A stretch of DNA of 52,829 bases, taken from Acidobacteriota bacterium. GTDB taxonomy: Bacteria > Acidobacteriota > Thermoanaerobaculia > Thermoanaerobaculales > Sulfomarinibacteraceae. A model generated the notes under the pieces. It did not search any database, had not been told where the DNA came from, and was given only the letters and a program-made list of their open reading frames with translations. Numbering within the stretch: the first letter of the stretch is position 1; every line of letters starts with the position of its first letter. This document shows positions 10,782 to 18,278 of this stretch, piece by piece. The DNA lies in the NCBI GenBank assembly GCA_013152925.1, contig JAADFK010000162.1, forward strand, positions 1-52,829, read 5' to 3'. The position numbers were made by a program, and so were the translations under genes.

Positions 10782-11240
10782 ATGAAGCGGTTGCTGACTC
10801 TCGGAATCGCGTTGGCGTTTGTTTCACTTGTGGGTATTGCAGCCAGCGGCATGGCCGCCGACCAGGCGCCCCAGGGCATCACCCACGGGGAGTTCGCGCA
10901 ACTGCTGTTCCAGTTGATGAGCACCAACGGCGAGACCAAGCTCTCGCCGGCGCGGGCTCTGGCGGAGGCACAGAGGATGGAGCTCCTGCCCGCGACCTGG
11001 GGTCCGGACTCCATCATGACCCACGGTGACCTGGCAGCCGTCGCCAACATCTTCGGGGTCACCTACGTTCCGCCTGGGGACGATATTGCGGTGACCCGCA
11101 GCTTTGCCATCGCCATCCTCCACCGGTACCGGCAGAGGATCGCGGCCAAACGCACCATGATGGTGAAACATGGCTTCTCGGAAGCTCTCGGGGCGGACCC
11201 CGGTGTCGACCGGGCCATCAGCCCCTCGAATTTTCAGTAG
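10782..11240 (+). CDS. small secreted protein of unknown function
   Basis: A 152-aa protein not recognised as any family. Residues 1-25 form a clear Sec signal peptide (MKRLL, a hydrophobic core, then SGMAA before DQAP), so the mature form is probably periplasmic. The mature part is helical in appearance, with HGEFAQLLFQLM and later HGDLAAVANIFGVTYVP; these look like two short repeats of an SLH-like or helical type beginning at HG. ATG 10782 has a TAGGAGG SD and its own promoter and is followed by an inverted repeat, so it is monocistronic. Confidence 0.75.
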   Translation: MKRLLTLGIALAFVSLVGIAASGMAADQAPQGITHGEFAQLLFQLMSTNGETKLSPARALAEAQRMELLPATWGPDSIMTHGDLAAVANIFGVTYVPPGDDIAVTRSFAIAILHRYRQRIAAKRTMMVKHGFSEALGADPGVDRAISPSNFQ

Positions 11241-11269
11241 CCAACCTGAATTCACCGCTCGCGTCTTCC

Positions 11270-11293
11270 ACCGCCGGGGCCTGCCCCGGCGGT
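11270..11293. terminator. bidirectional terminator-like inverted repeat
   Basis: Ten perfectly paired bases (11270-11279 with 11284-11293, core CCGCCGGGG/CCCCGGCGG) and a 4-nt loop lie between two convergent genes ending at 11240 (+) and 11296 (-). The T-rich TTGTCATT follows on the plus strand. Confidence 0.75.
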
Positions 11294-11295
11294 TG

Positions 11296-11502
11296 TCATT
11301 CGTCCCTGGCGGCGGCAGCCCGGAGCTCGGCGACGACAGGTCTGAGGTCCGTGATTCCCTTTTCCTCGGCCAGCTCACGGAGAGCTCCCCAGTAAGGCTC
11401 GCCACAGCGGATACAGACGATGTCGTACCGGGCCAGGATGCGGACGGCTTCCGGCAGCTCCTGGATCAGGTCTTCGATCTGGATGTTCTCAGTGATCTCC
11501 AT
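11296..11502 (-). CDS. DUF1858-type small protein
   Basis: A 68-aa acidic protein matching the DUF1858 type, a small domain often found near or fused to hybrid-cluster and other redox proteins. It opens with an ITENIQIEDLIQELPEAVRIL helix pair and has a CxxC-like pair at C30 and C33 (VCIRCGEPYWG), consistent with a thiol redox or metal site. The GGAGGGA SD lies just before the ATG at 11502. It is monocistronic, divergent from the HBDH gene and convergent with the secreted protein gene. Family assignment is by pattern memory. Confidence 0.75.
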   Translation of the reverse strand: MEITENIQIEDLIQELPEAVRILARYDIVCIRCGEPYWGALRELAEEKGITDLRPVVAELRAAAARDE

Positions 11503-11561
11503 GGCTCCCTCCTCGATGTGTTGAGAGCTTACACCGTGTGGCGCCGAGTGCGCGTTCAGGT

Positions 11562-11567
11562 TAGACT
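11562..11567 (+). promoter_or_regulatory. -10-like box for the beta-oxidation gene pair
   Basis: TAGACT lies 55 nt before the ATG of the 3-hydroxyacyl-CoA dehydrogenase. It matches the hexamer used by the apparently leaderless genes of this window, but here it has a leader with an SD. No good -35 is visible. Confidence 0.35.
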
Positions 11568-11622
11568 ACGCTCGCCCGCGCCATGGGCGGGTCAATCGTC
11601 GTATCAGGGAGGAGACGAGCTG

Positions 11623-12477
11623 ATGAAGATCGAGAAGGTGGGTCTGGTCGGTTGCGGACAGATGGGCGCCGGCATCGTGGAGATCTCGGCCCGGGCCGGG
11701 TACACGGTGGTGGCCCGCGAAGTCAATCAGGAGTTGGCGGACAAGGGGTTGGCCCGGATCCAGAAGAGCCTGGAACGGGCGGTCTCCAAGGGAAAGCTCT
11801 CCGAGGAGGATCGCGAGGCGATCCTGGCACGGATCTCCATGACCACCTCGCTCGAGGATCTCGGTGACTGTGATCTGATCATCGAGGCCGTGGTCGAGCA
11901 GAAAGAGCTCAAGATGGAGATCTTCCGGGAGCTCGATGGGATCGCGAAGCCCGGGACGATTTTCTGCACCAATACCTCGTCGCTGGTTGTGACAGAGCTG
12001 GCCATGGCGACCCGGCGTCAGGACCGCTTCGCCTGTCTGCACTTCTTCAATCCGGTTCCCGTGATGAAGCTGGTGGAGGTGGTGCGGACGATCCTGACCT
12101 CGGATGAAACCTTCGAAACCATCTTCGAATTCGCCAAGAGCGTCGGCAAGACACCGGTCGCCGCGGTGGACAACTCCGGGTTCATCGTCAATCGCCTCCT
12201 GATTCCCTACCTGCTGGACGCCATCGCCTGCTACGAGCATGGCCTGGCCTCCCGGGAGGATATCGACACCGGAATGAAGCTCGGTTGCGGCCATCCCATG
12301 GGTCCCCTGGAGCTGTGCGATTTCATCGGCCTCGATACCATGTACCACGTGGCCGAGATCATGTTCGAAGAGTACCGTGAGCCGCGATTCGCTCCCCCCG
12401 GCCTGCTGAAGCGCATGGTGCTGGCCGGCCGCCTGGGCCGGAAGACGGGACGCGGTTTCTACGAGTACGGTGGGTGA
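11623..12477 (+). CDS. 3-hydroxybutyryl-CoA / 3-hydroxyacyl-CoA dehydrogenase
   Basis: NAD-dependent L-3-hydroxyacyl-CoA dehydrogenase (284 aa, the usual single-domain-pair length of HBDH). The Rossmann motif is GCGQMG (10-15). The catalytic region contains H140 (LHFFNPVPVMKLVE) and N190 (SGFIVNR), followed by the C-terminal helical dimerisation domain ending in GRKTGRGFYEY. ATG 11623 has a GGGAGGAG SD. An enoyl-CoA hydratase begins 10 nt downstream, so the pair provides two consecutive beta-oxidation or crotonate/butyrate-pathway steps. Chain-length preference cannot be read. Confidence 0.9.
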   Translation: MKIEKVGLVGCGQMGAGIVEISARAGYTVVAREVNQELADKGLARIQKSLERAVSKGKLSEEDREAILARISMTTSLEDLGDCDLIIEAVVEQKELKMEIFRELDGIAKPGTIFCTNTSSLVVTELAMATRRQDRFACLHFFNPVPVMKLVEVVRTILTSDETFETIFEFAKSVGKTPVAAVDNSGFIVNRLLIPYLLDAIACYEHGLASREDIDTGMKLGCGHPMGPLELCDFIGLDTMYHVAEIMFEEYREPRFAPPGLLKRMVLAGRLGRKTGRGFYEYGG

Positions 12478-12487
12478 GGAGCGGGCG

Positions 12488-13267
12488 ATGCAGCACACCA
12501 TGCTGAAGCTGGCCAACCGGGACGGCATCCTCTGGATCACCATCGATCGTCCCGACAAGCTCAACGCCCTCAACGCCACGGTGATGAGCGAGCTGGGCTC
12601 CGTCCTGGCGGAGGCCGCGGGCGACGACGAGGTGCACGCGGTGGTCATCACCGGCTCCGGGGACAAGGCCTTCGTGGCCGGGGCGGACATCGCCGAGCTC
12701 AACACGCTGGGGCCCGATGCCGCCAAGGAGCTTTCCCTCCGCGGGCAGTCGGTGTTCAACCGCCTGGAGCGGATGGACAAGCCAACGGTCGCGGCGGTCA
12801 ATGGGTTCGCCCTGGGTGGCGGGTGCGAGCTGGCCATGTCGTGCCACATGAGGATCGCGACGACCAATGCCGTGTTCGGCCAACCCGAGGTCAAGCTCGG
12901 GTTGATCCCGGGCTACGCCGGGACCCAGCGCCTTCCCCGCCTGGTTGGCAAGGGCCGGGCCCTGGAGATCCTGCTCTCCGGCCGTAACGTGACCGCCGAG
13001 GAGGCCGAGAGGATCGGTCTGGTCAACCGGGTCGTGGAGCCGGTGGAGCTGACCCAGGCGGTCAACGGTCTCCTGACCGGGATTCTCCGCAATGGACCCC
13101 ATGCGGTGGGCCGGTGTCTGGAAGCCGTCACCTACGGGCTCGACATGTCCTTCGACGACGGCTGCCTTTTGGAGGCGACGCTGTTCGGCCTCTGTGCCGC
13201 CGACCCCGAGATGCGTGAGGGTACGTCGGCCTTTCTGGAGAAACGTAAGCCCAACTTCCGGAGGTGA
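12488..13267 (+). CDS. enoyl-CoA hydratase (crotonase family)
   Basis: A crotonase-fold enzyme (259 aa) that hydrates 2-enoyl-CoA to 3-hydroxyacyl-CoA, the substrate of the preceding dehydrogenase. Both catalytic glutamates are present, E114 (GGGCELAMS) and E134 (QPEVKLGLIPG), as are the oxyanion-hole residues around AGAD (64-67) and LGGG. ATG 12488 is preferred over an upstream GTG because GAGGAG precedes it and the family N-terminus starts here. The DUF47 gene starts 4 nt after the stop. Other crotonase activities are possible, but the two glutamates support hydratase. Confidence 0.9.
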   Translation: MQHTMLKLANRDGILWITIDRPDKLNALNATVMSELGSVLAEAAGDDEVHAVVITGSGDKAFVAGADIAELNTLGPDAAKELSLRGQSVFNRLERMDKPTVAAVNGFALGGGCELAMSCHMRIATTNAVFGQPEVKLGLIPGYAGTQRLPRLVGKGRALEILLSGRNVTAEEAERIGLVNRVVEPVELTQAVNGLLTGILRNGPHAVGRCLEAVTYGLDMSFDDGCLLEATLFGLCAADPEMREGTSAFLEKRKPNFRR

Positions 13268-13270
13268 CCC

Positions 13271-13945
13271 GTGGTTCGAGCGCTGGTCGGTCTGTTCGCC
13301 AAGAACCCCTTCAAGCCCCTCCAGGCCCACATGGAGATGGTCATGAGCTGCGTCCGGCTGGTGCCGGATCTGATGAAGGCGGTGGTCGCCGGGGACGAAA
13401 TTGAGGTCAAGAGGGTTCGCAAGGAGATCACCCGGACGGAACACGAGGCCGACCTGGTCAAGAACGAGCTCAGGGACAACCTGCCGCGCACCCTGTTCAT
13501 GCCGGTTTCCCGTGCCGACCTTCTCGAGCTCCTCCACCACCAGGACGACATCGCCGATGGGGCCGAGGATGCCGCCATCCTGGCCGACATCAAGCCCCTG
13601 GACATTCCCGGAGAGCTGGGGCCGCGGATCATCGAGTTTTCCAGGCTCTGCGTGACAGCCGCCGAGACGGCCGAGGACGTGGTCGGCAAGCTGGACGACC
13701 TGTTGGAGACGGGCTTCACCGGCCCGGAGGCCGACGAGGTCATGAAGCTGATCGCCCAGGTGGGCCAGCAGGAGTGGGAGGCCGACAAGGCGGCGTTCAA
13801 GCTCCTCAAGGAGATTCTCCGGGAGGGCGGCACCGCGAGCTGCGTGGATGTCCTCGTGTGGATGAAGTTGTGCGAGGCCCTGGGCAACATCGCCAACGCC
13901 GCCGAGCAGGTCGCCAACTACCTGCGTCTGATGCTCGCCCGCTAG
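13271..13945 (+). CDS. DUF47/PhoU-like phosphate transport accessory protein
   Basis: A helical PhoU-like protein of 224 aa from the DUF47 (TIGR00153) family, which usually sits beside PiT transporters and is thought to modulate them. Visible features are the HEADLVKNEL helix, DLLELLHHQDDIADGAED and a second half with HEAD-like QEWEADKAAF, the internal duplication typical of PhoU folds. The GTG start at 13271 has GGAGGTG at the end of the hydratase gene. It lies 9 nt before the PiT gene. Cytosolic; the acidic pairs could bind metal clusters as in PhoU. Confidence 0.88.
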   Translation: MVRALVGLFAKNPFKPLQAHMEMVMSCVRLVPDLMKAVVAGDEIEVKRVRKEITRTEHEADLVKNELRDNLPRTLFMPVSRADLLELLHHQDDIADGAEDAAILADIKPLDIPGELGPRIIEFSRLCVTAAETAEDVVGKLDDLLETGFTGPEADEVMKLIAQVGQQEWEADKAAFKLLKEILREGGTASCVDVLVWMKLCEALGNIANAAEQVANYLRLMLAR

Positions 13946-13954
13946 GAGGACGCC

Positions 13955-15193
13955 ATGCTCCAGGCCATCTTCATCGTGGCGCTTGTGGGCGGGTTCTACA
14001 TGGCGTGGAACATCGGGGCCAACGATGTGGCCAACGCCTTCGGCACCAGTGTCGGTTCCAGGGCCCTGACCTTCCGGCAGGCCGTTGTCGTCGCCGCCAT
14101 CTTCGAGTTCGCCGGCGCCATCCTGGTCGGTGCCCATGTGACGGGAACCATCCGGTCCGGCCTCTTCGATCCGACCCTCCTGGTCGGGAGAGAGACGACC
14201 CTGGCTCTCGGAATGCTCGCAGCGCTCCTGGCCGCCGCCCTCTGGCTTCAGGTTGCCACATACTTCGGTTACCCGATCTCGACGACGCACTCCATCGTCG
14301 GCGCCATCCTGGGCTTCGCCATCGTGGTCCTGCCGTCCAACACGATCGAGTGGGGCAAGGTCGGCAAGGTGGTGGCGTCCTGGGTGATCTCACCGATTGT
14401 CGGGGCTCTTCTGGGCTGGGTGATCTTCATGGCCCTCAAGGCGCTGATCTTCAACCGGCCCGACCCCTTGGTCCGTTCGCGGCTGGTGGCGCCGTACCTG
14501 ATCTTCGCGGTCTTTTTCGTGTTGAGCCTGTCTTTTCTCTACAAGGGGCTCAAGCAGCTCCACCTGGACTTTTCGCCGTTGCACGCCATGGGGATTTCGG
14601 CGGCGGTCGCTTTCGTAGCCGGGTTGGTCGGCTGGGCCCTGCTCAAGGGCAACGGCGCCAGCGGCGAGTACTCCGAACGGCTGGGCGGCGTGGAGGAGCT
14701 GTTCCGTCACCTCCAGATCATCACGGCCTGCACCGTGGCCTTCGCCCATGGCGCCAACGACGTGGCCAACGCGGTCGGTCCCCTGGCGGCCGTCGTATCC
14801 ATCACCACGACGGGGAAGATCCTGCCCAACGTCGAGGTGCCCATCTGGGTGCTGGCCCTCGGGGGTGCGGGGATCGTCATCGGGCTCGCCACCTTCGGAT
14901 ACCGCGTCATCGAGACCGTCGGCAAGAAGATCACCGAGATGAACCCCTCGCGCGGCTTCTCGGCAGAGTTCGGGGGAGCCATCACCGTGCTCGTGGCCTC
15001 GCGGATGGGGCTCCCGGTCTCCACCACGCACGTCATCGTCGGCTCGGTCATCGGCGTGGGCCTGGCCCGCGGCATGGCGGCGCTGGACCTCCGGGTGATC
15101 CGGGAGATCTTCATCACATGGATCGTCACCTTGCCCGCGGCGGGTCTTCTGAGCATCGGGTTGTTCTACCTGCTGCGGGCGGTTTTCGGCTAG
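13955..15193 (+). CDS. PiT-family inorganic phosphate transporter
   Basis: A polytopic permease (412 aa) of the PiT family, importing metal-phosphate with protons or sodium. The two inverted-repeat signatures are visible: IGANDVANAFGT near residues 22-33 and HGANDVANAVGP near residue 265, each later followed by an STTHSIVGA/STTHVIVGS motif. About ten hydrophobic helices and a short central soluble loop (KGNGASGEYSERL) are present. ATG 13955 follows GGAGG. It forms an operon with DUF47 upstream. Confidence 0.93.
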   Translation: MLQAIFIVALVGGFYMAWNIGANDVANAFGTSVGSRALTFRQAVVVAAIFEFAGAILVGAHVTGTIRSGLFDPTLLVGRETTLALGMLAALLAAALWLQVATYFGYPISTTHSIVGAILGFAIVVLPSNTIEWGKVGKVVASWVISPIVGALLGWVIFMALKALIFNRPDPLVRSRLVAPYLIFAVFFVLSLSFLYKGLKQLHLDFSPLHAMGISAAVAFVAGLVGWALLKGNGASGEYSERLGGVEELFRHLQIITACTVAFAHGANDVANAVGPLAAVVSITTTGKILPNVEVPIWVLALGGAGIVIGLATFGYRVIETVGKKITEMNPSRGFSAEFGGAITVLVASRMGLPVSTTHVIVGSVIGVGLARGMAALDLRVIREIFITWIVTLPAAGLLSIGLFYLLRAVFG

Positions 15194-15205
15194 CCGGAGG
15201 ACGCC

Positions 15206-15841
15206 ATGCGCGAGGGAGAGTTTCCGCCGGCCACCACCTGCCGCCTGGACGGCTGGGAGCCGCTCTGGTTTGGTCTCGAACCCACCGGCTGCGGCGAGGA
15301 AGAGCTGGCGAGGTTGCGGCGCGACGCGGCGCGACGGCTTCGGGAGCGTTTTCCCAACGGGAACGTGGCGGAAGACCAGGTCGTTGGGGCCGTGCGAAAG
15401 CTGTTCCGGTCGGCCGGCACCGATCCGACGCGGTACCGTCCCTCGTCCGAGGCCCTGGCGCGACGGCTTCTCAAGGGGGGCGAGCTGCCGGGCATCCACC
15501 CCGTGGTGGACCTCAACAATCTCCTCTCCCTGCGGCTGATGCTCCCCTGTTGCGTGGTCGATCCCAACGCCCTCCGGCCTCCCTTCGTGCTTCGAAGAGG
15601 GCGGGCCGGTGAGAGCATGGCGAGCCTGCGGGGTCCGTTCAACCTCGAGGGCAAGCCCGTTTTCGAGGATGCAATGGGGCCGTTTGGGACACCGATCACC
15701 GACGCGGAGAGGGTGCGCGTGGACGTGGACACTGCCGAGGTCTGGCTCGTGGTCTACGCCGTGGCGGGGATGGGGGGGACCGTGCGCCGCCGCCTCGAGG
15801 AGCTTCTCGTGGAGGCCCCGGTGGCCCGCCTGACGGGTTGA
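15206..15841 (+). CDS. B3/B4 tRNA-binding-domain protein
   Basis: A stand-alone 211-aa protein carrying the B3/B4 domain of the phenylalanyl-tRNA synthetase beta chain. The characteristic stretch is TRYRPSSEALARRLLKGG followed by IHPVVDLNNLLSL and PCCVVD. Related free-standing B3/B4 proteins may act on mischarged tRNA or bind amino-acid-like ligands; the function here is unknown. ATG 15206 has GGAGG 7 nt upstream and lies 12 nt after the PiT stop, so it may end the same transcript. C-terminal VWLVVYAVAG fits the domain's last strand. Confidence 0.75.
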   Translation: MREGEFPPATTCRLDGWEPLWFGLEPTGCGEEELARLRRDAARRLRERFPNGNVAEDQVVGAVRKLFRSAGTDPTRYRPSSEALARRLLKGGELPGIHPVVDLNNLLSLRLMLPCCVVDPNALRPPFVLRRGRAGESMASLRGPFNLEGKPVFEDAMGPFGTPITDAERVRVDVDTAEVWLVVYAVAGMGGTVRRRLEELLVEAPVARLTG

Positions 15842-15879
15842 CCCCGGAACGGTGGCCGGTCGTCGTCCGGTGCGGCACC

Positions 15880-15908
15880 TTGTCCGCTCTTGCCGGGAAA
15901 CGTAAGAT
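15880..15908 (+). promoter_or_regulatory. promoter for the DUF1844-TPR-DUF4388 gene run
   Basis: TTGTCC (15880-15885), a 17-bp spacer and TAAGAT (15903-15908) lie in a locally AT-rich stretch. The decamer AAGATGGCGT is repeated directly at 15909-15918 and 15939-15948, 30 bp apart, just downstream of the -10. Confidence 0.5.
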
Positions 15909-15989
15909 AAGATGGCGTCGTAAGGTAGTAGGATAGTCAAGATGGCGTGTGACGAGAGTGTATGAAGCGCGAACGGAGTGGAGGCGATC

Positions 15990-16469
15990 GTGAGCGACGA
16001 GCCGACTTCCTCGAAAAAGATCAAGGTTGTAGACCGTCGTTGGTTCAACGAATCGGGAGAGCTTCGAGCGCCGAGGCCTCCTGCCACCGGAGCCGGGGGC
16101 GGCGAGACCAAGGAAGAACGGCCTGAGGAAACGGCGCGGCCCGCCGGGTCATCCGGTTCCGAGGCGCGTCCGCGGGGGGCGACGCCGCAGACGCCGGGCG
16201 CCGGGCCGCAGGAGGGTGGTCCAGGCAAGGTGCGAAGGCCGTCGGGCGCCGAGTTTCCGCTGATCGTCGACCTCCTGGCCCAGCAAGCGGCGGTCCTGCT
16301 GACGGGGGCCCAGGGTATCGAGAAGAACCGGTCCCAGGCCAGGCTGTTCATCGACCTTCTGGACATTCTCCAGGAAAAGACCGAGGGGCGGCTGGCGCCC
16401 GAGGAAGCGGCGTATCTTCGGGATGTTCTGGCCCAGCTTCAGCTGGCATTCGTCGAGAGCGGCCCGTGA
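15990..16469 (+). CDS. DUF1844 domain protein
   Basis: A 159-aa protein. The first 25 residues (KIKVVDRRWFNESGEL) and the C-terminal 70 residues (FPLIVDLLAQQAAVLLTG, then ARLFIDLLDILQEKTEGRL) match the two conserved parts of DUF1844 proteins. Between them is a low-complexity Pro/Gly/Glu-rich linker of about 55 residues, probably disordered. Function is unknown; the C-terminal helices suggest a protein-interaction module. GTG 15990 is chosen because GGAGG sits 5 nt before it; GTG 15978 is possible. The end overlaps the following TPR gene by 4 bp (GTGA). Confidence 0.8.
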   Translation: MSDEPTSSKKIKVVDRRWFNESGELRAPRPPATGAGGGETKEERPEETARPAGSSGSEARPRGATPQTPGAGPQEGGPGKVRRPSGAEFPLIVDLLAQQAAVLLTGAQGIEKNRSQARLFIDLLDILQEKTEGRLAPEEAAYLRDVLAQLQLAFVESGP

Positions 16470-18277
16470 AGCGTTGGCTGATTCCCCTGGTCCTGGGCCT
16501 CCTGCTGGTGGCGCCGGCCGCCGGAAGCGCGACGCTCAGCGAAGGGTGGGCCCACGTACAGGAGGCTCTGGAGAACGGAGACGCCGGTGCGCTCAATGAC
16601 ACCGGGAGGGAGTTGCTCACGGTGGCTGGCGATCTCGGCGTGAAGCGCCTGACGCCCTACGCCCGTGCGCTGCTTTCCTGGGGCGAGACAAATAGCGGGC
16701 CCGTCGCCGAGACGGCGGTTCGCCTGGCGGAGCGTTTCGATCCGCGTTCTCCCGAGGTGGCGTTCCACCATGCGCGCGTCAGGTGGAGCCACGGTTCGTA
16801 CCTTCGCGGCATCAGGGACTACGCCCGCGGCTGGTTCCTGTTGCTTGGCGATTGGAGCGCGCGAAGAGAGATCCTGTTGAGCCTGGCGCCGTGGTGGCTC
16901 CTGGCCCTGGCGGGCGCTCTGGCCGTCGGGGTCGTGTGGCAGACGGCTCGTTTCCTTCCCGAGCTCTTTCACGATGGCTGGGAGCTGGGCCGCCTGCTGT
17001 TCAGCCGCAGCAATGCGGTGGTCTTCGCCGCGGTGTTGGTGTTGCTTCCGATCTTTGCGGGTCTCGGTCCCGTGTGGCTCCTGGGGTGGCTCTTTGCGCT
17101 CAGCTGGAGCTACCTCGATGTGGGTGGCCGAATCACGGCGGCCGTGGTGTGGCTGCTCGTCCTGGCACTGATCCCGCTCAACGCGGTGTGGATCGGGAGA
17201 GCCCTGCGTCCGGCGGGGGCGCCGGCACAGGCCGTGGCCATGCTGCTCGAGGACCGCGCTGACCCCAGCGTTCTCCAGGAGCTGGCGGACCTCGGAGAGG
17301 TCCTCGGCTCCTCCGAGTCCTACCGCCTCGTGGCAGGGGCCCTCTTCCGGTTGCACGGCGACGATCTCAGTGCCAGGGTCGAGTTCCAGAAGGCGGCGCT
17401 CAGCGACGAGAACGATCCGCGCCCCTTGATCTTCCTTGGCAACGTGGCCCTCGATGATGGGAACCCTTCGGGGGCCATCCAGTTCTACCGCCAGGCGCTG
17501 CAGCGGGATCCGCGCAACGCCATGGCGTACTACAACCTCAGCCGGGCCTACGACCGCACCTACCGTTTCGAGGAGGCGGACCAGATGCGCCGGAAGGCTG
17601 AGGTGCTTTCCGACGGCCGGCCGATCACATCCGGGCAGCACGAGGGGAGCACCAGGGTCCTCGACCCGGTCCTCGGGTGGAGCGATCTCAAGCGGATGCG
17701 AGCGGAGGTCGGCCCCCAGACGTGGAAGAGCGCCGGCCTCGGGCCTGCCGCACTCGATCCCGCGGAGCTGGCCGTGCAACCGATTCCCATGGCGTTTTTC
17801 TTCACGGGCCTGTTCGGTATCGTCCTGGCCTTGGCACGGCGCCGGTGGATGTGGACGTCCACCGCCTGCGCCCGCTGCGGCAAGGTGTTCTGCCCTCAGT
17901 GCAAGACGGCCACCGAGAGCGACGCCTACTGCAGCCAGTGCATCTCGGTTTTCCTGAAACGTGATGCCGTGGCTATCGAACAGCAAGCGATCAAGGTCGA
18001 GCAGATCCGCCGGCGTGAAGCCTGGGAAAACCTGGGTCGCCGGGTGGCGGCGCTCGTCATGCCGGGCTCGGGGGAGGTGCTCCTGGGGCGCTGGAAGAGC
18101 GGCATGCTGAGCGCCTTCTTCACCGCGCTCTTCGTCCTGGGGGCCGCACTGTGGCTGCCCGCCTTCGTGGCCGCCCTGGAGCCGGAGATCTCCACGATCC
18201 CCGTCCAGATCGTCTTTTTCGGCGTGGCGGCCCTCCTCTGGCTGCGCTCCGTCATGGTCTCGTGGAAGAGGAGGTGA
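16466..18277 (+). CDS. TPR-containing membrane protein with zinc-ribbon-like cluster
   Basis: A 603-aa protein. A signal peptide or first helix is at 1-22, an alpha-helical repeat region at about 25-130, then several membrane helices (about 140-162 and 185-250), followed by TPR repeats (about 290-370, for example NDPRPLIFLGNVALDDGNPS and the YNLSRAYD repeat). Another helix near 438-453 precedes a Cys cluster (CARCGKVFCPQC...CSQC) that looks like a zinc ribbon, and two C-terminal helices complete it. A topology with TPRs on one side and the zinc site near the membrane is inferred. GTG start 16466 overlaps the DUF1844 stop. It lies one nt before the DUF4388 gene, so the three form one operon. 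No function is recognised. Confidence 0.75.
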   Translation: MKRWLIPLVLGLLLVAPAAGSATLSEGWAHVQEALENGDAGALNDTGRELLTVAGDLGVKRLTPYARALLSWGETNSGPVAETAVRLAERFDPRSPEVAFHHARVRWSHGSYLRGIRDYARGWFLLLGDWSARREILLSLAPWWLLALAGALAVGVVWQTARFLPELFHDGWELGRLLFSRSNAVVFAAVLVLLPIFAGLGPVWLLGWLFALSWSYLDVGGRITAAVVWLLVLALIPLNAVWIGRALRPAGAPAQAVAMLLEDRADPSVLQELADLGEVLGSSESYRLVAGALFRLHGDDLSARVEFQKAALSDENDPRPLIFLGNVALDDGNPSGAIQFYRQALQRDPRNAMAYYNLSRAYDRTYRFEEADQMRRKAEVLSDGRPITSGQHEGSTRVLDPVLGWSDLKRMRAEVGPQTWKSAGLGPAALDPAELAVQPIPMAFFFTGLFGIVLALARRRWMWTSTACARCGKVFCPQCKTATESDAYCSQCISVFLKRDAVAIEQQAIKVEQIRRREAWENLGRRVAALVMPGSGEVLLGRWKSGMLSAFFTALFVLGAALWLPAFVAALEPEISTIPVQIVFFGVAALLWLRSVMVSWKRR

Positions 18278-18278
18278 A

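Noticed and set aside
11566..12894. Long minus-strand open frame opposite the 3-hydroxyacyl-CoA dehydrogenase
   Set aside because: It is a shadow of two well-supported plus-strand enzymes, with no recognisable domain or SD.
13774..15612. Long plus-strand open frame across DUF47 and PiT
   Set aside because: It is out of frame with the PiT transporter, which has complete family signatures, and its composition is Gly/Arg-rich as expected for a shadow frame.
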